Origin: Lumnitzera littorea
Taxonomy: Eukaryota > Streptophyta > Magnoliopsida > Myrtales > Combretaceae
NCBI GenBank assembly: GCA_024138015.1
Contig: JAMXBB010000001.1
Location: forward strand, 87,977,872-88,041,871
DNA: 64,000 nt
Reading direction: 5' to 3'
The notes beneath the pieces were generated by a model that worked only from the letters and a program-made list of their open reading frames with translations, ran no database searches and was not told the DNA's origin. The translations under genes were made by a program, and so were the position numbers. Below are positions 37,280-50,317 of this stretch, piece after piece; the stretch's first letter is position 1, and each line of letters opens with the position of its first letter.

Positions 37280-40277
37280 TAATGGTTATAGGAACATGGA
37301 GCAAAATTGAAAGGAACTTAGTACCTGGATAGTGGGTATTCAGGTCAAATGTTGAGTGATGCTTCATTGTTAAGCATCGACCAATTGTGTGATAAGGGTT
37401 ATAAAATGCTATTTGACCAAAATAAAGTAAAGGCTTATGATAAAAATAGTGCTAAATTACTTGAAGGCTTCTGTAAGAAAAACATATATCTTGTTGTACC
37501 TACTAACGTAGAAACTAAAAGTTGTTTTCTGACTATTTCTAATAATGTATTCTTATGGCATAAAAAACTAGGGCATGACAATTTTAATCAATTGGATAAC
37601 TTGTCTAAAAATAATCTAATTCATGGTTGCCTAAAATGAACATAGAAGATGATATTCGTTGTGCTACTTGTATTAAAAATAAGATGAGTGATGTATCACA
37701 TAAGTCAAAACATATCGTATCAACAAAAAGACCATTAGAACTTTTGCATCTTGATTTGTTTGGTCCCACACGCATATTGAGTGTAGGTGGTAATAAATAC
37801 GGTTTAGTTATAGTAGATTACTTTTCTCGGTATACTTAGGTTCTATTTTTACGACATAAGTGATGCCTTTTCTACCTTTGAAAAGTTTTCTAAACAAGTT
37901 CAAAATGAAAAAGGCTTTTCCATCATTAGTTTACAAACTAATCATGGAAAAGAGTTTGAAAATGCTAATTTTACAAAGTTTTGTGAACAAAAGGGTGTTA
38001 CTCACAATTTTTCAACCCCATATACTCCACAGCAAAATAGAGTAGTAGAATGTAAAAACAGAACAATCTAAGAAATGACACGGACCTTATTAAAAAAAAC
38101 TAGTGTAGCAAAATATTTTTGGGCCAAGGCGGTCTCAATATCATGTTACATCATTAATCATGTTTATATAAGACTGTTTACCAAGAAAACGTCATATAAA
38201 TTATATAAAGGTAAAAACCCAACAATATCCTATCTTCATGTAATTGGGTTTACTTGTTTTGTTAAGAAATCAGGTCTAAATCTTGGTAAGTTTGAGGAAA
38301 GAGTAGATTAAGGTATATTTTTAGGATCTTTCCTTAAACAGTAAAGCATATCTTGTTTTTAACATGATTATTAGAATAGAAGAGGAATCCATAAATGTTA
38401 AATTTGCTAATGAAATCAAAGTAGACGATTTTGATGATGACTTGCAAGTAAAAGTTAAAGGTAAGAATGAAAATCTATAGCAACGTCAGACAAGAACATC
38501 TAGAGAACCTAAGGCTAGAAGCTCATTAGAACCGAAATCATAAGAAAATCCAAAGGCAAATCCAAGAGCAAATTCAGAGGCTAAATCAAAAACTCCCTAG
38601 GTAATATCCGAACCTTCTGGAATAATCAAATTTAAGTTTTACCATCTACCTAAACAAGTAATAGGTAATATCTATTCCGAAGTCAAAATTAGAGCCAATT
38701 TGAGAAACATAGAGAATCATTTTGCCTTATTGTTTAAGTTTGAGCCTAACAATGTTAATGAAGCATTATCTAATAATAGCTGGATAAATGCCATGTAAGA
38801 AGAGCTATCTTAGTTTAGAAAAAAAAATTAGGTATGGACACTTGTTCCTAAACCTAAGGATAAATCTATCATAGAAAACAAAATGGGTATTTAAAAATAA
38901 ATTAGATGAGCATGATAAAATAGTTAGGAATAGGGAAAGATTGGTAGCTAAGGGCTAGTCATAAAAAGAGGGAATCAACTTCGATGAGACATATGCACCA
39001 GTTGCTAAGTTAGAAACGATTAGGCTTCTAATTGCTTTTGCATGTTACCAAGGCTTTAAATTATTTCGAATGGACGTAAAAAGTGCTTTTCTAAACGGTT
39101 ATATTAAGAAAGAGATTTATGTAGAACAACCTCTAAGATTTGAGGATTCATTTAAAGAAGACTATGTGTATAAGTTAAGAAAAGCCCTGTATGGATTAAA
39201 ACAACCTTCTAGAGCTTAGTATGATAGACTCAATGAATTTCTTATTAAAAATGGATTCCAAAGAGGAAAAGTAGACACAACCTTGTTTCTAAAACACTAT
39301 GATAATGATCTATTATAGTTCATATATATGTTGACGATATTATTTTCAGATCTACTAATGAATCATACTATAAGGAGTTTTCTAAGCTTATGCAAGTTGA
39401 GTTTGAGATGTCTTTAATGGGCAAATTGAACAATTTCCTTGAACTCTAAATAAAATAGACTAGTGAAGGGATCTTTGTACATCAAGAAAAGTATACTAGA
39501 CAAATTCTAAAGAAGTTTGGAATGGAAAATGCCAAAGGTACAGTTACTCCCATGTCCACTTCAACCAAGTTAGACTCTAATGATATAGGTAAGAAGGTTA
39601 ACGAAAAATTATATAAGAGTTTGATTAGATCACTATTATATTTAATTGTATCACGACCAGATATATTGTTTAGTGTATGTATATCTATATGTTTCCAATC
39701 AAAACCAACTGAAACACACTTACTCGCTATGAAAAGAATTTTCAAGTATTTATCTTGCATGGCTAAGTTAGGAATCTAGTACCTAAAAAATCAAAACTTT
39801 GATTTGATTCATTACTTAGAAGATGACTATGCTGGTTACAAAATAAATAGAAAAAGTACCTCAAGTACTTGCCAATTTTTTAGGAGACAAGTTAGTTTCT
39901 TGGTCTTCAAAGATGCAAAACTCTGTCATCATATCCACAGCTAAAGCTAAGTATGCTTCAATTGTTAATTATTGTGCCCAAATTTTGTGGATCAAACAAC
40001 AATTATCCAATTGTGGTCTAAACTTAACAAAAATTTTCCTATAAGATATGATAACACTAGTACTATTAATTTAACAACAAATCTCATACACCACTCAAGA
40101 TCTAAACATATAGAAGTTCGACACTACTTTGTAAGCAACCATGTAAATAATGGTGATGTTAACATAGAATTTGTTTCAACTGATAATTAATTAGCTGATA
40201 TATTTACCAAACCACTAAATAAAGTAAAATTTGAATTTATAAGGAATGAGATTGGAGTATATAATCCATTGTGTTAA
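37280..40277 (+). pseudogene. pol pseudogene of Sirevirus E (PR-INT-RT-RH)
   Basis: Copia gene order, integrase before RT. The gag-pre-integrase motif is FLWHKKLGHDNFNQLDNLSK at about 37,550-37,610. Integrase (CATCIKNKMS; LLHLDLFGPTR; VIVDYFSRYT then stop) is at 37,660-38,310. RT is at about 38,780-39,520, with FDETYAPVAKLETIRLLIAF, LFRMDVKSAFLNG, LYGLKQPSRA and a YVDD block at about 39,325. RNase H is at 39,830-40,230, with SKHIEVRHYFV and DIFTKPL-type end sequence. It ends at TAA 40,275-40,277. Several stops, mainly TAG or TAA at Gln or Trp sites, and shifts inactivate it. Confidence 0.85.
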
Positions 40278-40721
40278 TTAAAAAAAAAAAGAAATCTAGT
40301 TAATATCTTTTTGGTTTGATAAAAAAAAAAAAAAAGAGGAAAGATTTTTTGTTAATATCTTTTTCAATTGATTAAATATAATTTTCAAAAGAAAAAATCT
40401 TGTTAATTATTTTCATTTTTATAAAATATAATTTTTCTAATATTGAAAATAATTGATAGTGTATCGGATAAAATTATTTTCTCCCCTAATATTATTTAAA
40501 ATCTGGTATAACCCCCAATACAATGTCATACATGTAAGGTATGCCGATTTCAAATCAGGCATGGGTTCCCTCATTATATTTGACAATTAATACATTGTAT
40601 ATATTTCTCTCTCTTCTTGTTCTGGTACTTCTTCTAAATAACTCTACTTTTTCTCTCTCTCTTTAAATCAATGTTCTATTCAACTTTTCTCTAGAAAAAA
40701 AGAACATTACAAACCTAAACC

Positions 40722-42463
40722 ATGGCCATAAGAAATTCATCTATATTGATGGCCAAACCTTCTTCTACTAAGAAAACAAATCAACCTAACACTCCATCAA
40801 ATCCCATTCATGTAGAGGAAAAATCAAATTTGAAAAAAACTTTGAGCGAAGAAAGATATCACCTTTCTTCCTTAAGTGAAACCTGAATTCAAGAAAACTC
40901 TCCAGCGGACCCAGAAGAGAGTGACAAAGAGAATGAAATAGCAAACTGTGGTGACTCTAAGTATGATGAAGAATCTAAACAAAAATAGGGAAAGAAAGTC
41001 ACAAGAATGAAGAAATCAACTTGAAAAAACCTGAAAGAAAAAGGTAATGTTCTAAAGCCTAAAAGAACTCATTTAGTTGAAAAAAGATCTATTAGTATGA
41101 AGAAGGGAAAAGCAATAGAAAAATCAAGAAAGAAACTGGAGTTTGTTAAATCGTGTTTTGTTGATGATGAGTATTTTGCTAAAAAGGGATTTCATTAGAA
41201 AGTGTACTATGATGCAATTGGTTGTTAGAGGGGTTGCAATATTAAGACTGTAATTTATGGGGAAAGTAGTGGTTGAATTCTATGATAATGTTGATGAAAT
41301 TTTCAAGGATATGTGAAAATAAAAAATATGTGGTAGAGATGTCAAATTTACAAGAATGGATTTGATAAAGCGTTTCAAATTGCATGATGTTTCAAATGAT
41401 GAGAGCTAATGAATATGAATAAAAGGGAAATTTTTAAATTACTGAATGAAGGGATTGAAGTATTTGAGGATAGATATGTGTTTGTATTTGATTTTAATCT
41501 ATTAGTCAGATTGTTGCATAAATTGGTGAAACATTGCCTTTTACCCAAAAAATGCAACTCAACTACTATCACCAAAGAGAATGCGATGATAATAGTTGCA
41601 ATGATGAAAAAAAGGAAACTAGATCTAGCTAACCAAATCTTTAAGCACTCTTGGAGAAATAAAGAAAGTATGTCCTATGGAAGTCTTATTATGAAATTAT
41701 GTGAATTTAAGAAAATTAAGCTACCATCTGTACCTAAGAAACCTTTGACACTAAAATGGATTGGAAATTCTAACATTCACCACACGGGTATTAGTGTCAA
41801 GGATTTCCCATGGTATGCCCAACTTGTGCACATTATGTGCATCCAAAACATAAGGCAAAGAAATTATTTAATGGTCTTGTACAAGATGTACAAGTGAATA
41901 CAAGGGTAGAGGCTATGTTAGAGGGTTTAGAAGAATTTGCAAGTAGCAAAAGAAAGGTAATAGAATCACTTTCTAACTTGAGAACTAAGAAAAAAATTTA
42001 TCATCCTTTATCACATGACACTAAGGCTTCTAAAAATATAGGAATGTCAAGAAAAGATTTAGAAAGTCTGTTGAGATCTTTGTTAGGAGATCTTTCTAAC
42101 AAATTGGATGACCTCAAGGAATTGTTGAAGTGTTTTCAAAATTTTGGATGGGTTCACAATGACAAGGAGAAAGGGTCTAAAGCTGATGATAATCCTTCAA
42201 CTGAACTTTCATTCCCAACCAAGCCAAACCTACCTACAAATCTAAAACAAGACAACACATTCTACTTTGACACTGAACACACTCCTCATAATTCTTTTGA
42301 TCATATCATGTCACCGGAGCTCAGTCAATCATTTGAACCAGCTGTTGAAAATTCATCTGCAATTATTCCAAACTGTCCTTTGTCAACTAATGTCCATCCT
42401 CAAGTGAAGAAATCAGCAAACAAAATCTACATGTTCGAGAGGAAGAAGAAGAAGCCGACTTGA
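40722..42463 (+). pseudogene. Envelope-like ORF of Sirevirus E, degraded
   Basis: A long coding region after pol and before the 3' LTR, starting at ATG 40,722 (MAIRNSSILMAKPSSTKK) and ending at TGA 42,463. The first third is Lys/Glu-rich with stops. 41,409-41,897 and 41,810-42,463 are open in two overlapping frames, so one frameshift lies near 41,810-41,890. The middle has SVPKKPLTLKWIGNSN and SVKDFPWYAQ. The end has a Leu-rich helix (LLRSLLGDLSNKLDDLKELL) and a charged tail. Position and size (about 580 codons) fit the envelope-like ORF known in SIRE1-type Sireviruses. Its role there is unproven. I see no clear membrane segment. Confidence 0.7.
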
Positions 42464-42749
42464 TGTTCTTTTTTTTTTTTTCGTTCCATCTTAGATTGGG
42501 ACGTTTATTAGTATCTTGATTATGTCTTTGTCTTTTGGAATTAGAACTCTATTTACTTTCATCATTAAAGTCTTTTTTAGAGTCTATTCTCATGTGAATA
42601 TGGAACTCTATTAACAATGCTCGCTACTAAGTTTTCTTTCATCCTTTTGGCTTTTATCAATGTCAATATTCTAGTTATGATCTTTCTTCCATATTGTGCT
42701 ATCTCTTATCATTGATTAAGAGGAGTGTTATACTAAGGTTGTTGATAAC

Positions 42750-42763
42750 AAAAAGAGGGAGAG
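42750..42763 (+). other. Extra polypurine tract of element E
   Basis: AAAAAGAGGGAGAG, about 260 bases upstream of the tract next to the 3' LTR and almost the same in sequence. Sireviruses are known to carry repeated polypurine tracts. Confidence 0.65.
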
Positions 42764-43009
42764 TAGAAGAGAAAACAAAAATATTTATGAAGTTGAAGAT
42801 AAAACAATTTCATTAAAATATAATCATGAAAAATTTGACAGCGCTATACATGGAAAAATTATTGCAAAATTGATAGTGTTATATATGGAAAATTATGCTA
42901 CTACATTACTTATGTAATATGACTTATGAAAATTTCAGTGAACATTTTTTTTAAAAGTTTCTACAATTGTTCAAAATATTTTTGTTTAAAAATGTGTTTT
43001 ATTATCATC

Positions 43010-43023
43010 AAAAAGGAAGAGAG
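43010..43023 (+). other. Polypurine tract of element E
   Basis: AAAAAGGAAGAGAG directly precedes the TG of the 3' LTR, the normal place of the plus-strand primer. Confidence 0.85.
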
Positions 43024-43218
43024 TGTTAGGTTCTCTCTTTATAAGTTTTGATGATAACAAAAGGTGTTTTGTGAACTAATGAAATTTAATGAGTATACAG
43101 GATTAAATTGAAAGCAATGTATAATTTATTAAATAAATAAGTCAAAGGAATAATCTGGGAGCAGAGGATATCATGGAGGGAAAGATAGCTTATTTTCTAG
43201 ACAAAGCTCAAAGGATTT

Positions 43219-45039
43219 TGTTAAGTCTCTTAATTGGTTTTGATGATAACAAAACATGTGATATGTTATTATTGGTATATTTATGAAATGTGCAAATATA
43301 TCATAATATAATGGTAATGCATTCTAAAAGAAATCTCAATGAAAAAAGGTTAAAGTATGTTTAATAAGCACAACAAGTATGCAAGTCAACTTTAGAATAA
43401 AATCACTTCAAGGAAGTAAATTAAGTTTGGAATTGTATTGGTCAAAATGTATGTCAAAAAGTGTATCAACAAAATAACATAAAAGTGTAAGAAGTGAACA
43501 AAATTGATATCAAAAGTTGTTGCCAAGCTATTTTATGAATAATCTGAATAAGTTAAGTTGGATAAATATGTAAAAGGCTTAGCTCCACTTTATTAGGCAT
43601 ATTTAGATAATGTGCTTAATTCCGTTCAGCTAAAGTTGAATTTAGTCTATGAGGATTTTAAGTTAGATTAATTTAAGAATGCTGAATAATCAAATTTGTG
43701 GAATTTTTTTATTAAGGTTTGAGCAATATACTTTAGAAGGAACATATTATGACATTCTTTTTTTTACAAGGCTTAGCAAGGTTGATCAAGTTTAAGTACT
43801 TCAAAGACAACAAACCACGAAAGGACTTGCTGCATCATTGTAATATACAAGGTTCAAATAAAATTCAGATAAGTCAGGAAGTTATATTAGGTAAGGTTTT
43901 ACACAAAGCTATAGGATTCAATGCACATTGTTTTTAAAGATAATTAGAAGCCTTTCATGACAAGATTACAGCTTGAATTGATCAAAAAGACATTTTGTTG
44001 AAGATAAGTTTGAATATTATAGATAATCACAACCAAATTTTTTTTAGAGTTTTATTTCAAATTTAAATAAGATTTAGAATATGAAAACTGGTTGTTTAGG
44101 CAGGTATGCTTAATCAGGTGCTGAACCATTCTTAAAGAGCAAGCTTAATTTATCAAGATTTGACTATATCTGTTCATGCTTATCCAAATGACTGAGAAGT
44201 AAGCTTCAAATATTTCAAAATTAAACCATCTTCAAGAGATTCCAAAACACATCCTTACATGCAGCAACATTCAAAAACTGAAGTTCGAAAAAGAAATAAA
44301 TTAGTTACAGCAGGACTCAAGTTTTCAAAATTCAAAATTTTTAGTTCCTATTTTTTAGGGATTTCCTTCAATCATCAAAGAAAAATCACATTTGAATCAA
44401 GTATCTACGAGAAAGATCTGCAACTAACAGTTTCTAGTTGTTACACACAAAGATTATCAATTTAAAGTTAAAGTTACACAAGAAACAGAACTCATTACTA
44501 AGATCGAAACTAAATTTTTAAAGTTCTCTTGTGCAGACTGTCAAAAGTTGTGTTAGAAACTTAGCGAAGAAAGATTTCTCTTTTGATTGTTCTTATTTTT
44601 GTGCGAATATTATAAAGAGATCTTTGATTGTATCATCTTATTTTCCTTGTGAACATTATTGATATTGTAATTGAGTGAGTGTAAGGTTAGGAAATTCTCT
44701 GTAGGTCTGTGTTTAGCCTAGGTAAGAGCTAGTGAGACAGGATAGAGAAGCAATTGGATATCCCGGTAACCTCTATTTCATTTTTTAATAGAAGAAAGGT
44801 TGGACTAATGAAACAATATCGATGAGGAAGACTGAGTCCCCAGTAGTGGAGATGAAAGAAAACAATAGGCAAAAGGTGAAAGCTCTTTAAATCAATTATC
44901 TGATCTTCTATATCTTTATCTTATTTATTTTCTACACTTTACTATTTGATTTATTATCTTGCACCTATGTTAGACAATCAATTTTTGCAAAACATATCAA
45001 TTCACCTCCTCCTTCATGATATCTTACACTGGACCTATA
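43219..45039 (+). mobile_element. Solo LTR F (Sirevirus-type) in LTR E
   Basis: Starts TGTTAAGTCTCTTAATTGG with TTTTGATGATAAC close by, and ends GGACCTATA (CA end mutated). It is 1,821 bp with target duplication GATTT at 43,214-43,218 and 45,040-45,044. The short open frames inside are chance. It resembles LTR E only at the start, so it is another Sirevirus family. Confidence 0.85.
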
Positions 45040-45751
45040 GATTTGTCAGTAGGTATAAAAACAGTGAACTGGGTAAAACTGAGGGGATTTGTTAAAGGTA
45101 AAGTTTGGAAAGAACAAGTTACAAACAGAGTTTTTGTCACATCTCAGCTTAGTACGGAATGTTTTATCACACAAGAATACCTATTGAAAACTTAACTCAA
45201 CCTGCTCATTTGTCAAAAGATAACATTGTTTACATGATAAAGGGGTTGCTACATCAAAGTTTAGCTGGATATTCTATTACAACTTATGTGTATAACATAA
45301 TATTTACATCAAAACATGAACTAACTTTTTCCTTTGTCATCTTCACAATAATAAGATTCCTAACTTAGTACAGGTTCCAAACAAAAATTGTTGACTCTAA
45401 CTCACGCTTTCAATATATATATCCCCCCTTAGTGTTAGGCCCTTCACAATGTAGTTAACCTAAAGATAAGACATTTTATCCCTTCAACTACTGAAGTTGA
45501 GTGAAAGTGGATAACAAACAATATAATATAGACAATATGATAGACAATACTACATATCACAACTGAAACATTTCAACCATGACCCGTAGGTTCAACTTCT
45601 CATATGCATCCTCCTAACCCGGCATTTATTACTAACAATGCAGCATGTTACGCTCATGTACGTGGCATGCATCGATACCCATATCCTATACCCTCCAATA
45701 TTCTTCTGATTCGTCGATATAGCTGAACATTTGGATACAACGTCTAGGAAT

Positions 45752-46010
45752 CTATGGGCAACAAAGAGCTGCCTGGGAGTAGAACCCCCACCAAATTGGA
45801 CTACACATTGTAGTCTATCATTTTCAAAAAGGACAACAAAGAGCTGCTTGGGAGTAAGACTCCCAACTTTGCTCTACAAAATTAGACTACACATTGTAGT
45901 TTACCAAATCAAAGTAACAATACTGCCAAATTAAACCACATACTGTAATCTACCAAATCAAAGTGGTAACACTGCCAAATTAAACCACATACTATAATCT
46001 ACTAAATTAA
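45752..46010 (+). repeat. Two tandem repeat types inside LTR G
   Basis: Two units of about 75-85 bp containing CAACAAAGAGCTGC and GACTACACATTGTAGT, then two units of about 50 bp containing ACTGCCAAATTAAACCACAT followed by TAATCTAC. Confidence 0.8.
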
Positions 46011-47407
46011 ACTATCAAAATAGTTACAATATTTAGGCAATACAATTTATATACTTTCAAAAATTGAGTTCATAAAGCCATGCTTTTTACATTATCACTT
46101 AAAAGCGTCATTCTAAAATTTTTGACCCGTAGGTCTCTTTTTGTGCTATGCCATGCCATGATATGCAATAGCAACTCAAAAATATCAATCAGCATAATCA
46201 ATCTTTAAGTTTTATTCAACCTTGTTATTTGATTCTAGTTTTCGAACTCTCTATAGTGGAATTCTAGTATCTTACTTAGGGTTCACTTAGGTGAACACCC
46301 AAAAGATTAAGTTAGCAATCATTCAACTTCCTTGATTACCACAATCATTCGTAAGCACAAATCACCACCTAACATAACAACATAATAGTTTAAATAGGAT
46401 ACAATTATTGTCATTCAAAATCACCAAATCAGCATTCACCATAATAGCATATCAGATCACCTAAGATATACTCATATTTAATCAACACAGTATCAAACAG
46501 CATTCAGCGTTATGAGTAACAATATATCTATTGTAAGCATGGGTTAGATCCACTTACCTAAGCTTAGTAATAGCACAATATCCTATACTCTGTAACATGA
46601 TCCTTTCTTAGTTATCATACCTATGAAAATATAAACATGGTTTCCAAGTCAAGTACCGACTCATAAATTTCCTTACTATACCTTTATACTTTATTTAATC
46701 GTATCTTACTCATTTCCTATTCAATTTCAGTAAACTTTATGTCATCACGATCATTATTTTGAGTACTATTAAGATATTTTAAGAATCAAGTCTATCAATA
46801 TTTTCAAAATTTTAAAAATATCCTTTTCTCATTATGACTCGATCGTACGTTACCCTAACTCCGTAATTAACTCGAATAAGTTTTAGTACTTAACTAAACA
46901 CCTTAAAAATCACATTTTTCAAATTTATTCAGTAACCCTTAATATAACTTAAAGTGTTCATTTGACATAGATTTGATAAATATTTTAGTAATACTAATTT
47001 TTATATTACATATTAAGCTAATATATAAGTTTATACTAGAAAAATACATAATAAATAGTATACAAGCCCGATTAATTTCACAAAAAATTATATAGACTCA
47101 CAAAAAAATTTAGTTTAATTATTAACTATGAATTACACTAAACTAATTATTATCTATTTTTATGAAAATAACTGTTTTAGCTCGAAATTAAAAAAAATTA
47201 GGGAAAATAAATAAATTTACATGTGAGATAAAAATTAAATATTCCAAATATCATTATAAACATCTAAAAGTCTATACATGTAGGGCTCATTCATTAATTT
47301 CATCAAAAACTAATTATTTCAACAATTCAATAAAATTGGCAATTTTATTCAAAATAATTATAAAAAATAGTAAACATAGTTAATTTAAAAAATTCTTGTT
47401 ACCAAAA

Positions 47408-47433
47408 TTATATATATATATATATATATATAT
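47408..47433. repeat. AT microsatellite
   Basis: Run of alternating AT of about 24 bases inside LTR G. Confidence 0.9.
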
Positions 47434-49851
47434 TAGTTGTACTATATACAAAAATTAAGCTTAAAACAACATCATCTAATATTTATAAAAATTTATTCAA
47501 TTTTCGCCCAAACAGGGCATTTTCTTAAGGAACCTATATTTACATTAATTATTTAATTAAAATAAAATTACTACATTAATATACACCTAAAATAATGCTA
47601 GAAAACCAAATTTCATAATTAATTGACAACATTTGATATGTTTAACAAATTAAACAAGTTACGGGCAAAAAATTGGTTCACCTAAACCGGCCGCTTCCAA
47701 CCACCATTGAAACGCCACACCTTATCAGAACATATCCTCCAACCACTCTCTATTGGACCTCCAAGCTACTCTAAGTCAGGTTGTGGTTTAGTATACGAAT
47801 CGCTTTAGACCCATTTCGAACCTATATTTTATTCTATTTTTATTTTAATTTTTCCTATATTTTGTAAATTTTTTTATTTTATTTTCAGAGTTCCAAAATA
47901 TTCAAATTGATGGTTTAGGTCCTATTTATAGTTTTTGAATTTTTCTTAATTAAATAAAATTTGGACATGTATATGATACATATTAATTTTTCATTTTCCT
48001 AAATGACATGTGTTATCTCCTCATCAATCAAGTGTTGACTCATTATTTCCAATTAATACTAAGTTGACACATCATTTGGTGACTCATCCATCTAATTTTT
48101 TTATTAATTTTCTATTATTTTACATTATTTTACCTTATTTTAATAATTCATTATTATTATATGTATATATTTAATACATATAATGTATATCACATGTAAA
48201 TACACGTATATTATGTATAATTTAACTTCATTTATTTTCTTTAAGTTAATTAACTTATCTCTAATATCTCGCTATATCTAAAATCTCGAATTTTACGATT
48301 ATCAACTTTATCGATAAATTAACGTTTTTTCTGAAATTAATATTTTTATATAGTTTATTTTGAGAAATTAACTTTTCATAAATTATTTCATCTAACTATT
48401 CTAACTTTACAATGAAGTTTGAAATAAAAGAAATAATATAGCTCGACGCTCTAAATATAGGGACTTGGATCTTAGAATTATTGAATTGGCTCGAAATCTT
48501 GATGTATTATAGTTTTCCAAAGCTGATTAGATCCAATTATAAATTCAATAATTTGTTTACTTGAAGACCTAACTCTACTTATTGGGTGTATTTGGGTGAT
48601 ACATCCAATACTTTCTACCAAGTTAAATAATTATCCATAGGGATTAAATTAAAGAGGACAATTCTTATAATTTTAAAAACAATACGCAGATTTTTTAATT
48701 TGTTACGATATGAAGCCATGAATTATTTAGATAATTTGGTGAACAAGATACTTAAATAGATTTGATCAAATCATGCAAGATATGTTGAAGCAAATTTACG
48801 AGAATCAAGAGAATAGCTAAAGATGAATCCTTATTGGTTATTCATATCTATCGAGTGAATCTTAACTTGTATCTCAAATTTTCAAATTCAATTTCGAAAT
48901 TTACTATTGCAAATTTGCTAGGATATACAAAGATAAGGATTATTGCAAATTAAATCAAATTGGCTATAGGATTAAAGAACAAAATTCAACATCATGTCCA
49001 TTCTATGAATATTCTCATGAAGCTAAGATTTTTTTTTTCAATAGACATATCAGTAGAAGAACAAGAGTTGCACATGATATATTTTAAGGACCATATTAGA
49101 AATGCTTCCAGAAGTTTTCAAACAGATTTTTACTAATTTAAATTTAAAAATTCAAGTCAACTAAGTTAGAGATATTTTTGCAAAAAATTGAGGATTTGGT
49201 TTATTCAACAGCTAAGTTGAAGATAATTATCAAGTGATCAAATTTTGATGCATCTAGCTATTACAGGAGAAGATATATATGCTGTAACAATTCAAAAATT
49301 CGAACAAACAAGTTTGAAAACAAGATCAACATTAAAAAGCTAAAAACATCTTCATAATAAAACACTCAAAGGCTTTCTCAAAGGATTCTCCTACTCAAAT
49401 GAATTTTGCATTTTATTTCTATCTTATACTTAAATTTAGATGATCATTTATATTATTTCCTCAATCTTATTTCCTATTTCCTTGAGAGTTCGGAAAGCTA
49501 TTAAAATTAAGGATTATATATTTATATCTCTATAAATTTGAGTTTAACTAAACGTTAGGCTAAGGGAGTCAAAGTAAAGGAATTAGTGATTGTAATCCCT
49601 CAAAGTTATTATTAATCTTTTGAAGTGAATAGTAAAGCAACATCGATATGGAGTACTGATTCTCTAGCAGTGAAGCTAGAAAAGTGCAATAGGCACAAGG
49701 TTAAAGCACTATAAATTTTACACTTGATCTTCTCACTCTCTTACTCTTTTAATTTCATATTTGATTATTTCTTATTGTTTTTAGGCCTCTTATATTAAGT
49801 AATCAAAAAGGGGAATTTAATATTGTTTTTGCAAAAAAAAAAAAAAAAATT

Positions 49852-50206
49852 GGGGAAATTACGAATAACCTCCCTAAATTTTGACTTAAATGTAAATTGA
49901 CTTCCTAAATTTTCAAAGTATCATTTTTTACCCCATAAACTTTGATAAATTGATAAGATAAAGGATATTTCCTTTTTTAGTTAAAATTCATATTATAATC
50001 AAAGTTTAAGGAGTCTTAAAATATATTTAGATAAGTTTAGAAGGTGTTTGCGTACTCAAAATCAAAATTTAAAAGGGTTATTTTCAATTTATGAGAGTTG
50101 TTTATCAATTTATTAAAGTTTAGAGAGTTAAAAACTATATTTTGAAAGTTTAGAAAGTTCATTGATATCAAAGTCAAAGTTAAAAAAAATTATTAGTATT
50201 TTCTTC
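49852..50206. mobile_element. Small MITE H in LTR E
   Basis: 355 bp with imperfect terminal inverted repeats (GGGGAAATTACGAATAA against GAAGAAAATACTAATAA). Inner arms match for roughly 90 bases (CCTAAATTTTCAAAGTAT against CTAAACTTTCAAAATATA). The 9-bp AAAAAAATT occurs on both sides (49,843-49,851 and 50,207-50,215), as for Mutator-like elements, though such an A-run could be chance. No coding. Confidence 0.65.
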
Positions 50207-50317
50207 AAAAAAATTTTTAAAATCTTCTACCACCCACCCCCCTAACCGCCACCACCACACCCCCAACCCCCCACCCCCTCCCCCTTACCCTCTTTTGTTA
50301 CTTAATCAGGATCTACA

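Larger units (their letters stand above)
45135..48511 (+). mobile_element. Solo LTR G (Tekay/Del-like gypsy) in LTR E
   Basis: Starts TGTCACATCTCAGCTTAG and ends GATGTATTATA, 3,377 bp with target duplication GTTTT at 45,130-45,134 and 48,512-48,516. The start, length and the internal repeats TTGTAGTTTACCAAATCAAA recall LTRs of plant Tekay/Del chromoviruses. That family call is inference. No internal region or gene. Confidence 0.75.
43024..50317 (+). mobile_element. 3' LTR of Sirevirus E, split by three insertions
   Basis: LTR sequence matching the 5' copy lies at 43,024-43,218, 45,040-45,134, 48,512-49,851 and 50,207-50,317. It starts TGTTAGGTTCTCTCTTTA and ends CAGGATCTACA. Removing inserts F, G and H restores about 1.7 kb, the 5' LTR length. 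The two LTRs differ at many sites, so E is old. Confidence 0.85.
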
